Part shown: positions 7,638 through 15,489 of the stretch, piece by piece
Layout of the letters: each line of letters begins with the position of its first letter
Numbering within the stretch: the stretch's first letter is position 1
Origin: Marinobacter sp. CHS3-4
GTDB lineage: Bacteria > Pseudomonadota > Gammaproteobacteria > Pseudomonadales > Oleiphilaceae
Direction of reading: 5' to 3'
NCBI RefSeq assembly: GCF_030053415.1
Contig: NZ_JASGBJ010000004.1
Span: 1-64,000, forward strand
DNA: 64,000 bases
Position numbers and translations under genes: made by a program
The notes under the pieces: generated by a model
The model's input: only the letters and a program-made list of their open reading frames with translations
Told to the model about the DNA's origin: nothing
Database searches by the model: none

Positions 7638-8606
7638 ATGAAATCCAGAGCTTTACTCGGCCTTCTGTCAGATGGCCAGATACACTCCGGCGAGTCTCTT
7701 GCTGCGCGACTTGGCGTCAGCCGTACGGCCGTCTGGAAGCAGATAAAGCGTGCCGAGGATGAGGGCTTTTCCATCGAAACCATTCGCGGCAAAGGCTACC
7801 GGCTGAAAACGCCGGTGGATTTGCTGGACGCCACAGAAATACTCGGTCATCTCCCGCCAGATATACGGTCATCGGTTTCTCTCAAGGTCTTTGACGAACT
7901 GGATTCGACCAACGCAGAAATTATAAGGCAACGTGGCTCTGACAATGGTGCTGCTGTGCCGGTTTGCCTCGCCGATCATCAGACAGCAGGTCGCGGTCGC
8001 CGGGGGCGTCAATGGCAAAGCCCCCGGGGCGAGAATCTGTATTTAAGCCTGGGTCTTACCTTTCGAGGTGGCTTCTCAATGCTGGATGGTCTGAGCCTGG
8101 TGCTGGGGCTTGCGGTGGCAGAGGCGCTCGAAAAGGAGGGCGCCAAAGACATCGGATTGAAATGGCCCAACGATCTCTTTCTGGCTGACGCCAAGCTTGC
8201 CGGCATTCTGGTGGAGCTTCAGGGCGAACTTGAGGAGGGCGTTGTGCAGGTGGTGGCAGGCATCGGTGTCAACGTGCACATGACCCGTGGTGAGGGTGTG
8301 GGTCAGGCCTGGACGAGCCTGGCCCGGGCAATGCCGGACAATGAGTGGGCCAGGAATCGGCTGGCATCTTCGATCATTGCCGGGGTTTTGGGGGCCGCCG
8401 ACGTGTTTGCTGATAAGGGTTTCGTCGAGTTCCGGGAGCAATGGCAGGCTCGGGATATTTTTAGAGACAGATCGCTTAAAACCGCGGCCGGCGAGCTGCG
8501 GGGCAAAGGTGGTGGTGTTGACGAGCAGGGCAACTACCTGATTGAGGTGGATGGCTACCAAGAGAAGGTTCGCGCCGGAGAAATCAGCTTGCGAGCAAAC
8601 TCATGA
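7638..8606 (+). CDS. birA: Bifunctional biotin operon repressor / biotin-protein ligase BirA
   Basis: A protein of 322 residues that activates biotin to biotinyl-AMP, attaches it to the acetyl-CoA carboxylase carrier protein, and in many gammaproteobacteria represses bio genes. The N-terminal winged helix is visible at about residues 5-56 (ESLAARLGVSRTAVWKQIK, then RGKGYRL). The catalytic domain has the biotin/ATP loop GRGRRG (118-123), KWPND (175-179) and KLAGIL (186-191). The C-terminal SH3-like domain follows (RGKGGGVDEQGNYLIEVDG). Length is normal for the two-domain class. Its stop overlaps the coaX start by 4 bases, a birA-coaX pairing known from pseudomonads and relatives. Cytoplasmic. 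Confidence 0.95.
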   Translation: MKSRALLGLLSDGQIHSGESLAARLGVSRTAVWKQIKRAEDEGFSIETIRGKGYRLKTPVDLLDATEILGHLPPDIRSSVSLKVFDELDSTNAEIIRQRGSDNGAAVPVCLADHQTAGRGRRGRQWQSPRGENLYLSLGLTFRGGFSMLDGLSLVLGLAVAEALEKEGAKDIGLKWPNDLFLADAKLAGILVELQGELEEGVVQVVAGIGVNVHMTRGEGVGQAWTSLARAMPDNEWARNRLASSIIAGVLGAADVFADKGFVEFREQWQARDIFRDRSLKTAAGELRGKGGGVDEQGNYLIEVDGYQEKVRAGEISLRANS

Positions 8607-9337
8607 GGTTGCTGATAGACGCAGGGAATACCCGCCTTAAATGGCAGTTGAGAGAAGGGGATCGGATCGTCGCCCGAGGTGCTCATTTGCTGAATGAGTC
8701 AGGGTGGCTTGGTGAAATTGCGGCTTATGCACGACACATCCAGCATGTTGCGGTATCAACCGTGGTTTCGGAGGCCAAGCGCCTCGAGCTTGTGAGCGCC
8801 CTGGCTGATCTTGCAATATCGGACGTTCATTTCTATTGGTCAGAAGAAGAGCGCGAGGGCCTGCACAATTCCTATTCCGAAGTTCACAGGATGGGGGCAG
8901 ATCGCTGGCACGTTATGGTAGGTGGCTGGAGTCGCAAGCCTGGTGGCTTCGCAGTAATCGATGCCGGGAGCGCGATCACGGTGGACTACGTTTCCGATAA
9001 TGGGCATCACCATGGCGGGTACATACTGCCGGGAAAACATATGATGCTTCGATCCCTGCAGCAGGATGCCGCAAGAATCAATTTCGAATCGCTGGATGCG
9101 GATGCAAACTTGCCAGGCAAATCGACCACGGAGTGCGTTCAGCATGGTCTGGTCTGGTTGTGGCAGGGGGTGATTGGCCAGGTAATCTCGGATTGTCGGG
9201 AATTCGGTCTCAGTCAGGTCTATTGCACAGGCGGTGATGGTCAGGCCCTGATGGCTGCTGGCTTACCGGCTGAATACGAGCCGGACTTGGTGCTCGAAGG
9301 CCTGGCAGTAGTCGATGCTGGGGCTTCTGGCCAATGA
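8603..9337 (+). CDS. coaX: Type III pantothenate kinase
   Basis: A protein of 244 residues that phosphorylates pantothenate in the first step of coenzyme A synthesis. ASKHA-fold signatures are present: the P-loop-like LLIDAGNTRLKW (3-14), the GADRWHVMVGG stretch (98-108) and DAGSAITVDYV (120-130). The glycine-rich GGYILPGKHMM follows at 138-148. Length agrees with the CoaX family. The ATG lies inside the end of birA (ATGA) and its own stop overlaps the next gene, so all three are translationally coupled. Cytoplasmic. Confidence 0.94.
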   Translation: MRLLIDAGNTRLKWQLREGDRIVARGAHLLNESGWLGEIAAYARHIQHVAVSTVVSEAKRLELVSALADLAISDVHFYWSEEEREGLHNSYSEVHRMGADRWHVMVGGWSRKPGGFAVIDAGSAITVDYVSDNGHHHGGYILPGKHMMLRSLQQDAARINFESLDADANLPGKSTTECVQHGLVWLWQGVIGQVISDCREFGLSQVYCTGGDGQALMAAGLPAEYEPDLVLEGLAVVDAGASGQ

Positions 9338-10080
9338 AGTGGGTTGGTTGGGGGCTGCTTGTTTTGAACGCCCTGGTCTGGTTTGGCATCGATTACTGGG
9401 AGCCGGCGCACGTGAAGATCGTCGCCGCTGAAAAAACCTTGCCCAGAGTGGCAACGTTGAAAGTAGATTCAGAGCATCAAGATGAGGGTTCGGATCCTGC
9501 GCCCACAGAGAATCAGCCCGCGCAATCCTCAATGACGGTTTCTTCAGTCGCCGCGCCAGAGCCGGAACCCGTGCCTGAACCGCCTCCGGTAACTCGAGTC
9601 TGCGTCAAGCTGGGTTGGTTCGAAACGGCAGAAAAGGCTCGCGATATTTATCAGTCTCTCGGTCGCCCCGGGGCTTTAAAGTCAGTCTCTGAAGAGGAGC
9701 GCGCCCTTGAGCCTCTACATTGGGTGATTATTCCTCCGCAGCCGGAAGACAAAGCGTTGTCCCTGTTCAACGAGCTGCAGCGTCGGGGCATAGATTCGTA
9801 CCTGGTGACCCGCGGAGAGAATACCAATGCGATCTCGTTGGGCCTGTTCCAGTCCCGCGACGCGGCTGAGCGGGTCCTGAAGGCAAAAAAACGCCAGAAT
9901 CTCAATGCTGTACTGGCAAACTTCCCCCGTAATCAGCTAAGCTACGCCCTCGTTTTTGAGGTGGCCCGGAATGCCGACCAAGGCACCGGAGAAGGGCGAG
10001 TCAGGGATTACCGGGACGATTTCGAAATGGTCGAAATCAGCGGTTGTGAAGGTATTGCAACAACTCCTGAAAATCCGTAG
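9334..10080 (+). CDS. SPOR domain-containing membrane protein
   Basis: A protein of 248 residues with an N-terminal membrane segment (about 4-21, WGLLVLNALVWFGIDYW). A Pro/Glu-rich linker (about 45-87, including PEPEPVPEPPP) follows, and then a domain at about 88-205 whose later part (WVIIPP, then GIDSYLV, ISLGLFQSRDAAERV) matches the SPOR fold that binds denuded peptidoglycan glycans. This implies an inner-membrane anchor with a periplasmic domain, possibly at the division site. It is the third gene of the coupled birA-coaX unit. The tRNA operon promoter overlaps its last codons; the -10 box begins with its TAG stop. Confidence 0.8.
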   Translation: MKWVGWGLLVLNALVWFGIDYWEPAHVKIVAAEKTLPRVATLKVDSEHQDEGSDPAPTENQPAQSSMTVSSVAAPEPEPVPEPPPVTRVCVKLGWFETAEKARDIYQSLGRPGALKSVSEEERALEPLHWVIIPPQPEDKALSLFNELQRRGIDSYLVTRGENTNAISLGLFQSRDAAERVLKAKKRQNLNAVLANFPRNQLSYALVFEVARNADQGTGEGRVRDYRDDFEMVEISGCEGIATTPENP

Positions 10081-10083
10081 TAT
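10055..10083 (+). promoter_or_regulatory. Sigma70 promoter of the tRNA-tufB operon
   Basis: TTGCAA at 10055-10060 and TAGTAT at 10078-10083 are spaced by 17 bases. A GC-rich discriminator (ACCGCCCTCGC) follows, as expected for stable-RNA promoters under stringent control. The mature tRNA-Thr begins 28 bases downstream. The promoter lies over the 3' end of the SPOR gene. Confidence 0.75.
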
Positions 10084-10111
10084 ACCGCCCTCGCTGAAGA
10101 GGCGAATGTGG

Positions 10112-10187
10112 GCTGGCGTAGCTCAGTTGGTAGAGCAGCTGACTTGTAATCAGCAGGTCGGGGGTTCGATTCCGTCCGCCAGCTCCA
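10112..10187 (+). tRNA. thrU: tRNA-Thr (anticodon TGT)
   Basis: A 76-base cloverleaf. The acceptor strands GCTGGCG and CGCCAGC pair, the anticodon stem is GCTGA/TCAGC with loop CTTGTAA, the T arm contains GGTTCGATTCC, and CCA is encoded. It is first in the block in the same order as E. coli thrU-tyrU-glyT-thrT-tufB. Confidence 0.97.
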
Positions 10188-10228
10188 CTTTTTAGTTTTA
10201 ACGGGTTCGCCTTGGGCGAGCCTGTACG

Positions 10229-10312
10229 GGAGGGGTTCCCGAGTGGCCAAAGGGATCAGACTGTAAATCTGACGCGAAAGCTTCGCAGGTTCGAATCCTG
10301 CCCCCTCCACCA
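10229..10312 (+). tRNA. tyrU: tRNA-Tyr (anticodon GTA)
   Basis: An 84-base tRNA with a long variable arm (CGCGAAAGCTTCGC region). The acceptor strand GGAGGGG pairs with CCCCTCC, the anticodon loop is CTGTAAA, and CCA is encoded. Confidence 0.97.
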
Positions 10313-10322
10313 CTTATTGCTC

Positions 10323-10397
<75 letters not shown>

Positions 10398-10413
10398 ATT
10401 TGAAGTGTGAAAC

Positions 10414-10489
10414 GCTCATGTAGCTCAGTCGGTAGAGCACATCCTTGGTAAGGATGAGGTCACCGGTTCAATTCCGGTCATGAGCTCCA
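10414..10489 (+). tRNA. thrT: tRNA-Thr (anticodon GGT)
   Basis: A 76-base cloverleaf with acceptor GCTCATG/CATGAGC, anticodon stem CATCC/GGATG and loop TTGGTAA, T-loop GGTTCAATTCC and encoded CCA. It lies 51 bases before tufB and is probably cut from the same transcript. Confidence 0.97.
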
Positions 10490-10540
10490 TCATTTTGTCC
10501 GGTCAACGTTACGGTCAGGTTGATTAGGGAGATAGGTCGA

Positions 10541-11737
10541 ATGTCTAAAGAAAAATTTGAGCGTAGTAAACCGCACGTAAACGTGGGCACCATTGGTCAC
10601 GTAGACCATGGTAAGACCACGCTGACAGCTGCCCTGACTCGTGTATGTCACGAGGTATGGGGAACGGGTTCTGCGAGTGCATTCGACTCGATCGATAACG
10701 CACCGGAAGAGAAGGCGCGTGGTATCACCATCGCGACCTCTCACGTTGAGTACGATTCACCGGCACGTCACTACGCACACGTAGACTGCCCGGGCCACGC
10801 TGACTATGTGAAGAACATGATCACTGGTGCGGCGCAGATGGACGGCGCGATTCTGGTTTGCTCCGCAGCTGACGGCCCCATGCCGCAGACTCGTGAGCAC
10901 ATCCTGCTGTCCCGTCAGGTAGGCGTTCCTTTCATCGTTGTGTTCCTGAACAAAGCGGACATGGTTGACGATGAAGAGCTGCTTGAGCTGGTTGAGATGG
11001 AAGTTCGTGATCTGCTGAGCCAGTACGACTTCCCAGGCGACGACACGCCGATCGTTACCGGTTCTGCGCTGATGGCGCTGGAAGGTAAGGACGACAACGA
11101 GATGGGTACTACGGCTGTTAAGAAGCTGGTAGAAGCCCTGGACGAATACATCCCGGATCCTGAGCGTGCGATTGATCAGCCGTTCCTGATGCCGATCGAG
11201 GACGTATTCTCTATCTCTGGTCGCGGTACTGTAGTGACCGGTCGTGTAGAGCGTGGCGTACTGAAGACAGGCGACGAAGTTGAGATCGTTGGTCTGAAGG
11301 ACACCGTGAAGACGACCTGTACTGGTGTTGAGATGTTCCGCAAGCTGCTGGACGAAGGTCGTGCAGGTGAGAACATTGGTGCGCTGCTGCGTGGCACCAA
11401 GCGTGACGACGTAGAGCGTGGTCAGGTTCTGGCGGTTCCAGGTTCCATCACTCCGCACACCAAGTTCGAGTGCGAAGTGTATGTCCTGAGCAAAGAAGAA
11501 GGTGGTCGTCATACGCCGTTCTTCAAGGGCTACCGTCCGCAGTTCTACTTCCGTACCACCGACGTCACAGGTTCCTGTGAGCTGCCGGAAGGTGTGGAAA
11601 TGGTAATGCCGGGTGACAACGTCAAGATGAGTGTTACCCTGATCGCCCCGATCGCCATGGAAGATGGCCTGCGCTTCGCGGTTCGCGAAGGCGGTCGTAC
11701 CGTTGGTGCCGGCGTGGTCTCCAAGATCATCGAGTAA
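10541..11737 (+). CDS. tufB: Elongation factor Tu (copy 1)
   Basis: A GTPase of 398 residues that brings aminoacyl-tRNA to the ribosome. Visible motifs are GHVDHGKTT (G1, about 19-27), RGITI (switch I), DCPGHADY (G3), NKAD (G4) and SAL (G5). Domains 2 and 3 follow, ending in [10 protein letters not shown]. The start is the ATG at 10541 with AGGGAGA upstream; an in-frame TTG at 10520 is rejected because [12 protein letters not shown] is the standard N-terminus. It is transcribed with the four upstream tRNA genes. The coding sequence is a copy of tufA at 27146, apparently identical from the second base of the start codon. The start codon is ATG here and GTG in the other copy. Confidence 0.98.
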   Translation: MSKEKFERSKPHVNVGTIGHVDHGKTTLTAALTRVCHEVWGTGSASAFDSIDNAPEEKARGITIATSHVEYDSPARHYAHVDCPGHADYVKNMITGAAQMDGAILVCSAADGPMPQTREHILLSRQVGVPFIVVFLNKADMVDDEELLELVEMEVRDLLSQYDFPGDDTPIVTGSALMALEGKDDNEMGTTAVKKLVEALDEYIPDPERAIDQPFLMPIEDVFSISGRGTVVTGRVERGVLKTGDEVEIVGLKDTVKTTCTGVEMFRKLLDEGRAGENIGALLRGTKRDDVERGQVLAVPGSITPHTKFECEVYVLSKEEGGRHTPFFKGYRPQFYFRTTDVTGSCELPEGVEMVMPGDNVKMSVTLIAPIAMEDGLRFAVREGGRTVGAGVVSKIIE

Positions 11738-11738
11738 T
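10542..11738 (+). repeat. tuf direct repeat, copy 1
   Basis: This 1,197-base segment matches 27147-28343 in the same orientation. I saw no difference in the text, and translations in several frames are the same. Identity stops abruptly at both gene ends: upstream the first base of the start codon differs, and downstream similarity ends one base after the stop. This pattern is expected of gene conversion between tuf genes. Confidence 0.93.
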
Positions 11739-11788
11739 TGCTCTTTTGGGCAAACACTCGAAGTAAGTGCACTGAGTTGTTTCGGTGC

Positions 11789-11864
<76 letters not shown>

Positions 11865-11896
11865 TTTTTAACATCCGGATACAGTAGCTGATTCCT

Positions 11897-12265
11897 ATGG
11901 AGTCAAAAGCCGATCGTTCAACCAGTGGCTTCGATACAATCAAGTGGCTGGTCGTATTTCTCCTGATTGCCGTCGGTGTCGTTGGCAATCAGTATTTCAG
12001 CGCCGAGTCATTATTGTATCGGGTGCTGGGTCTTGTGGTGCTTGCCCTGTTTGCGGCATTGGTTGCTTTGCAGACCGATCGCGGGCGTCGGTTCGCGGCA
12101 CTCCTGAAGGAAGCCAGGGTAGAAATCCGGAAAGTGGTATGGCCCACCCGGCCAGAGCTGATTCAGACCACGTTTATTGTGGTTGTTTTTGTTTTGTTTG
12201 TGGCTCTGGTTTTGTGGGGTATGGATTCGTTGATCAGTTGGCTGGTCTCCGGAGTTATCGGGTAA
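11897..12265 (+). CDS. secE: Preprotein translocase subunit SecE
   Basis: A protein of 122 residues, the small clamp subunit of the SecYEG channel in the inner membrane. Three membrane segments are visible: about 18-34 (WLVVFLLIAVGVVGNQY), 41-58 and 92-118. The conserved amphipathic stretch EVRIEIRKVVWPTRPE precedes the last one; in this protein it reads ARVEIRKVVWPTRPE. This is the E. coli-like three-helix form rather than the one-helix form. nusG starts 12 bases later, the usual secE-nusG pair. Confidence 0.95.
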   Translation: MESKADRSTSGFDTIKWLVVFLLIAVGVVGNQYFSAESLLYRVLGLVVLALFAALVALQTDRGRRFAALLKEARVEIRKVVWPTRPELIQTTFIVVVFVLFVALVLWGMDSLISWLVSGVIG

Positions 12266-12277
12266 CAGGAGTGGGCA

Positions 12278-12811
12278 ATGGCTAAGCGCTGGTACGTCGT
12301 ACATGCGTATTCTGGCTTTGAAAAGCACGTAATGCGCACTCTGGCAGAGCGCGTTGCGCTCAATGGCATGGAAGACAAGTTCGGTGAGATTCTGGTTCCC
12401 ACCGAAGAAGTTGTCGAAATGCGCGACGGCAAAAAGCGTAAAAGCGAGCGTAAGTTCTACCCTGGATACGTACTGGTCCAGATGGAAATGGACGACGCTA
12501 CCTGGCACCTGGTCAAGAACACCCCGCGTGTACTTGGCTTTATTGGTGGTACCAAAGACAAGCCGGCTCCGATCACTGAGCGCGAGGCTGAAGCAATTCT
12601 TCGTCGCGTGGAAAGTGGTGCTGATAAGCCGAAGCCCAAGACGCTGTTTGAGCCAGGCGAGATTGTTCGGGTTACCGAAGGTCCGTTTGCCGATTTCAAT
12701 GGCGTAGTGGAAGAAGTGGACTACGACAAGAGTCGGGTCAAAGTTGCTGTTCTGATTTTCGGTCGCTCTACACCAGTCGAGCTGGAGTTCGGGCAGGTCG
12801 AGAAGGACTGA
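12278..12811 (+). CDS. nusG: Transcription termination/antitermination protein NusG
   Basis: A protein of 177 residues that binds RNA polymerase and couples it to Rho or to ribosomal S10. The NGN domain starts with [16 protein letters not shown] and contains [10 protein letters not shown]. The C-terminal KOW domain is at about 125-160 ([18 protein letters not shown]). Length and domain order are normal. A hairpin with a T run follows 22 bases after the stop and may limit read-through into rplK. Confidence 0.97.
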   Translation: MAKRWYVVHAYSGFEKHVMRTLAERVALNGMEDKFGEILVPTEEVVEMRDGKKRKSERKFYPGYVLVQMEMDDATWHLVKNTPRVLGFIGGTKDKPAPITEREAEAILRRVESGADKPKPKTLFEPGEIVRVTEGPFADFNGVVEEVDYDKSRVKVAVLIFGRSTPVELEFGQVEKD

Positions 12812-12833
12812 TCGGCAGCTGATAATTCTGAGA

Positions 12834-12863
12834 GCTCGCGCGCCCAGGCGACGCGGGCTTTTT
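12834..12863 (+). terminator. Terminator or attenuator between nusG and rplK
   Basis: GCTCGCG (12834-12840) pairs with CGCGGGC (12852-12858), with one G-T pair and an 11-base loop, and is followed by TTTTT. It may be partial, since the L11 operon normally has its own promoter. Confidence 0.65.
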
Positions 12864-12948
12864 GTGTCTGCAATGCGGAGTTGCTTCGCAGAGCGCAGTT
12901 AAAAAGAGCCGGGGAGCCGAAAGGCGTTTGAACCCATAGGAGAAAATC

Positions 12949-13380
12949 ATGGCGAAGAAAATCGAAGCGTACATCAAGCTTCAGGTTGCTGCCGGTAAGG
13001 CCAACCCAAGTCCCCCCGTTGGTCCTGCTCTGGGTCAGCGCGGCGTGAACATCATGGAATTCTGCAAGGCGTTTAACGCTGAGACTCAGGACCAAGAGCC
13101 TGGTCTGCCGATTCCGACTGTTATCACTGTATACAGCGATCGCAGCTTTACCTTTATCACCAAGACTCCGCCTGCGCCGGTTCTGCTGAAGAAAGCAGCA
13201 GGTATCAAGAGTGGGTCAGGTCGTCCTAACACTGAGAAAGTGGGTACTGTTACCCGTGATCAGCTCGAAGAGATCGTTAAGACCAAAGAGCCTGATCTGA
13301 CGGCCGCTGATATGGATGCCGCCGTACGTACCATCGCTGGAACTGCCCGCAGCATGGGCCTCAATGTGGAGGGCCTGTAA
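12949..13380 (+). CDS. rplK: 50S ribosomal protein L11
   Basis: A protein of 143 residues of the GTPase-associated centre of the large subunit, binding 23S rRNA with L10-L12 and needed for the RelA response. The proline-rich N-terminal stretch [19 protein letters not shown] is present, and the C-terminal RNA-binding part ends [14 protein letters not shown] lies 9 bases before the ATG. The rplA start follows one base after the stop. Confidence 0.98.
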   Translation: MAKKIEAYIKLQVAAGKANPSPPVGPALGQRGVNIMEFCKAFNAETQDQEPGLPIPTVITVYSDRSFTFITKTPPAPVLLKKAAGIKSGSGRPNTEKVGTVTRDQLEEIVKTKEPDLTAADMDAAVRTIAGTARSMGLNVEGL

Positions 13381-13381
13381 C

Positions 13382-14080
13382 ATGGCAAAGTTGAGCAAGC
13401 GTCAAAAGCTTATTCGCGAAAAAATTGACAAGGCTCGCGCCTATACCATCGACGAAGCAGTTTCTCTGCTGGTTGAGCTGGGCGAAGGCGTGAAGTTTAA
13501 AGAGTCCGTTGATGTAGCGGTCAATCTGGGTGTCGATGCGCGTAAATCGGACCAGGTTGTGCGTAGCAGCACGGTTCTGCCTCACGGTACTGGTAAGTCC
13601 GTTCGCGTTGCCGTCTTTACTCAGGGCGCGAATGCCGAGAAAGCCACCGCTGCTGGTGCAGATGTGGTCGGTATGGATGATCTGGCTGAAGAAGTTAAGA
13701 AAGGCAACATGGACTTTGACGTGGTCATTGCCACGCCAGACGCCATGCGTGTTGTCGGTCAGCTGGGCCAGATTCTCGGCCCTCGTGGTCTGATGCCTAA
13801 CCCGAAGGTTGGCACGGTGACTCCGGACGTTGAGACCGCTGTTAAGAATGCGAAAGCCGGTCAGGTTCGTTATCGCACGGACAAGAACGGTATTATCCAT
13901 GCGCCCATGGGTAACGTTGAATTTTCTGCTCAGAACATCAAGGAAAACGTTGAAGCTCTGATTGCAGACCTGAAAAAGGCCAAGCCGTCTTCTTCGAAAG
14001 GTGTTTACCTCAAGAAGGTAACCCTGTCGTCGACGATGGGTCCTGGTCTTACTATCGACCAGAGTGCTTTGAGCATTTAA
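13382..14080 (+). CDS. rplA: 50S ribosomal protein L1
   Basis: A protein of 232 residues that forms the mobile L1 stalk and in many bacteria represses its own operon. The signature [15 protein letters not shown] is present. The start is the ATG at 13382 ([14 protein letters not shown]); the longer open frame from 13316 overlaps rplK and is not supported. It is paired with rplK as in the standard L11 operon. Confidence 0.98.
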   Translation: MAKLSKRQKLIREKIDKARAYTIDEAVSLLVELGEGVKFKESVDVAVNLGVDARKSDQVVRSSTVLPHGTGKSVRVAVFTQGANAEKATAAGADVVGMDDLAEEVKKGNMDFDVVIATPDAMRVVGQLGQILGPRGLMPNPKVGTVTPDVETAVKNAKAGQVRYRTDKNGIIHAPMGNVEFSAQNIKENVEALIADLKKAKPSSSKGVYLKKVTLSSTMGPGLTIDQSALSI

Positions 14081-14297
14081 GACTCTGATCGGTAGTACTT
14101 TGTAGTCTAGGCGGAAGCCGAGGCTGTCAAAGACCGCAGGCCCCCGCGGTCGACCTTATGGTCGGCCAGAAGGGTTAAAGCAACGCCTGCGCAGACGGTG
14201 TGAAGACGTTCTCTCTGAACCCAAACACCGTTAAGGCGCCCGCAAGGGCAATGATGGGTTTGCCGGGATGAGCCCGGCGAAATCGAGGAGAAATCCA
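14081..14297 (+). promoter_or_regulatory. L10 leader (rplJL autoregulatory RNA), probable
   Basis: This 217-base untranslated stretch between rplA and rplJ is rich in potential stems, such as GACCGCAGG/CCCCCGCGGTC near 14132-14153 and GCCGGG/CCCGGC near 14260-14279. A long structured leader at this place is where the L10(L12)4 complex binds to repress rplJL translation. Assignment rests on position, length and stems; a covariance-model match was not run. Confidence 0.7.
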
Positions 14298-14828
14298 GTG
14301 GCAATTAGACTCGAAGACAAGAAGGCGATCGTCGCTGAAGTCAACGAGACTGCCGGTGGTGCTCTGTCTGTGGTAATGGCTGATTACCGTGGTGTCACCT
14401 CAGGTGATATGACGGCGCTTCGTGCCAAGGCTCGCGCCGAAAACGTACTTCTGAAGGTTGTTCGTAACAACCTGGCGAAGATTGCGATTCGCGGTACCGA
14501 GTTCGAGTGCATTGACGAAGCTCTGGTTGGCCCAACCATTTTGGCCTTCTCAATGGAAGATCCGGGTGCGGCTGCACGCCTGCTGAAGGATTTTGCCAAA
14601 GAGAAAGAAGCGTTCGAGATTAAAGGCCTGGCTGTCGGCGGTGAGCTGATGGGCGCAGACCAGATCGATCGCCTGGCCAAGCTGCCAACACGTCACGAAG
14701 CACTGACGATGCTGGCCGCAACCACACAGGCACCGATTACCAAGCTTGCACGGACACTGAACGAAGTTCCAACGAAAGTGACCCGTGCCGTAGCGGCAGT
14801 TCGAGACCAGAAGCAAGAAGCTGCTTGA
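14298..14828 (+). CDS. rplJ: 50S ribosomal protein L10
   Basis: A protein of 176 residues from the GTG at 14298, with GAGGAGAAA 5-13 bases upstream; an in-frame ATG at 14268 is rejected because [17 protein letters not shown] is the conserved start. L10 anchors the L12 dimers to the stalk base and, with L12, represses its own mRNA. The N-terminal region [18 protein letters not shown] and the C-terminal helix that binds L12 are present. rplL follows. Confidence 0.97.
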   Translation: MAIRLEDKKAIVAEVNETAGGALSVVMADYRGVTSGDMTALRAKARAENVLLKVVRNNLAKIAIRGTEFECIDEALVGPTILAFSMEDPGAAARLLKDFAKEKEAFEIKGLAVGGELMGADQIDRLAKLPTRHEALTMLAATTQAPITKLARTLNEVPTKVTRAVAAVRDQKQEAA

Positions 14829-14867
14829 TTCTGTTGAACACCATTTTTATATTTTTGGGAGAAAGTC

Positions 14868-15245
14868 ATGGCTCTGTCTAACGAAGACATTTTGAACGCA
14901 ATTGCTGAAATGAGCGTAATGGACGTTGTTGCGCTGGTTGAAGCAATGGAAGAGAAGTTTGGCGTATCTGCTGCTGCAGCAGTTGCTGCTGCTCCTGCCG
15001 CTGCTGGTGGCGAAGCCGCCGCTGCTGAAGAGCAGACTGAATTTGACGTTGTTCTGACCGGTCCAGGTGAGAAGAAGGTCAACGTGATCAAGGCCGTTCG
15101 TGAACTGACTGGCCTGGGTCTGAAAGAAGCTAAGGAAATGGTCGACAGCGCTCCTTCTGTTGTTAAAGAAGGCGCAAACAAAGACGACGCCGAAGCTGCG
15201 AAGACCAAGCTCGAGGAAGCAGGCGCTTCTGTTGAGCTTAAGTAA
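14868..15245 (+). CDS. rplL: 50S ribosomal protein L7/L12
   Basis: A protein of 125 residues, the multi-copy stalk protein that recruits translation GTPases. It has an N-terminal dimerisation part ([20 protein letters not shown]), an Ala-rich hinge at about 35-53, and a C-terminal domain with [29 protein letters not shown] lies 5-13 bases upstream of the ATG. Codon use is strongly biased, as for a highly expressed gene. Confidence 0.98.
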   Translation: MALSNEDILNAIAEMSVMDVVALVEAMEEKFGVSAAAAVAAAPAAAGGEAAAAEEQTEFDVVLTGPGEKKVNVIKAVRELTGLGLKEAKEMVDSAPSVVKEGANKDDAEAAKTKLEEAGASVELK

Positions 15246-15285
15246 GCGGTCGTTGTTGATCGAAACCGTGCTTTGAGCACGGGTA

Positions 15286-15317
15286 GGCTGGTGGCCCAGT
15301 GCCACCGGCCTTTTTCT
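15286..15317 (+). terminator. rplL-rpoB attenuator
   Basis: GGCTGGTGGC (15286-15295) and GCCACCGGCC (15301-15310) form a 10-bp stem with one G-T pair and a 5-base loop, followed by TTTTT. It lies between rplL and rpoB where a partial terminator lowers rpoBC expression relative to ribosomal proteins. The remaining bases to rpoB (15318-15489) show no other clear signal. Confidence 0.85.
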
Positions 15318-15489
15318 GTTGTATGTGCCTTAAGTTGTATGAAAGCTCAAAGTACTGTTGCTGAAAGCTTTGACTCAAGGCCAGTGTCTTTTTTTAAAGA
15401 CAGCGCAGTAAGCCGAGCAATTCGGCCCCGAAGCAGAAAAATGGTTGCTTCTTGATACCAGGTATCAGGTCTAAAGCTGGGGAATGCAG

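Noticed and set aside
9956..10195. Small open frame from the end of the SPOR gene through tRNA-Thr
   Set aside because: Its last third is the tRNA sequence itself, so it cannot be a sensible protein gene.
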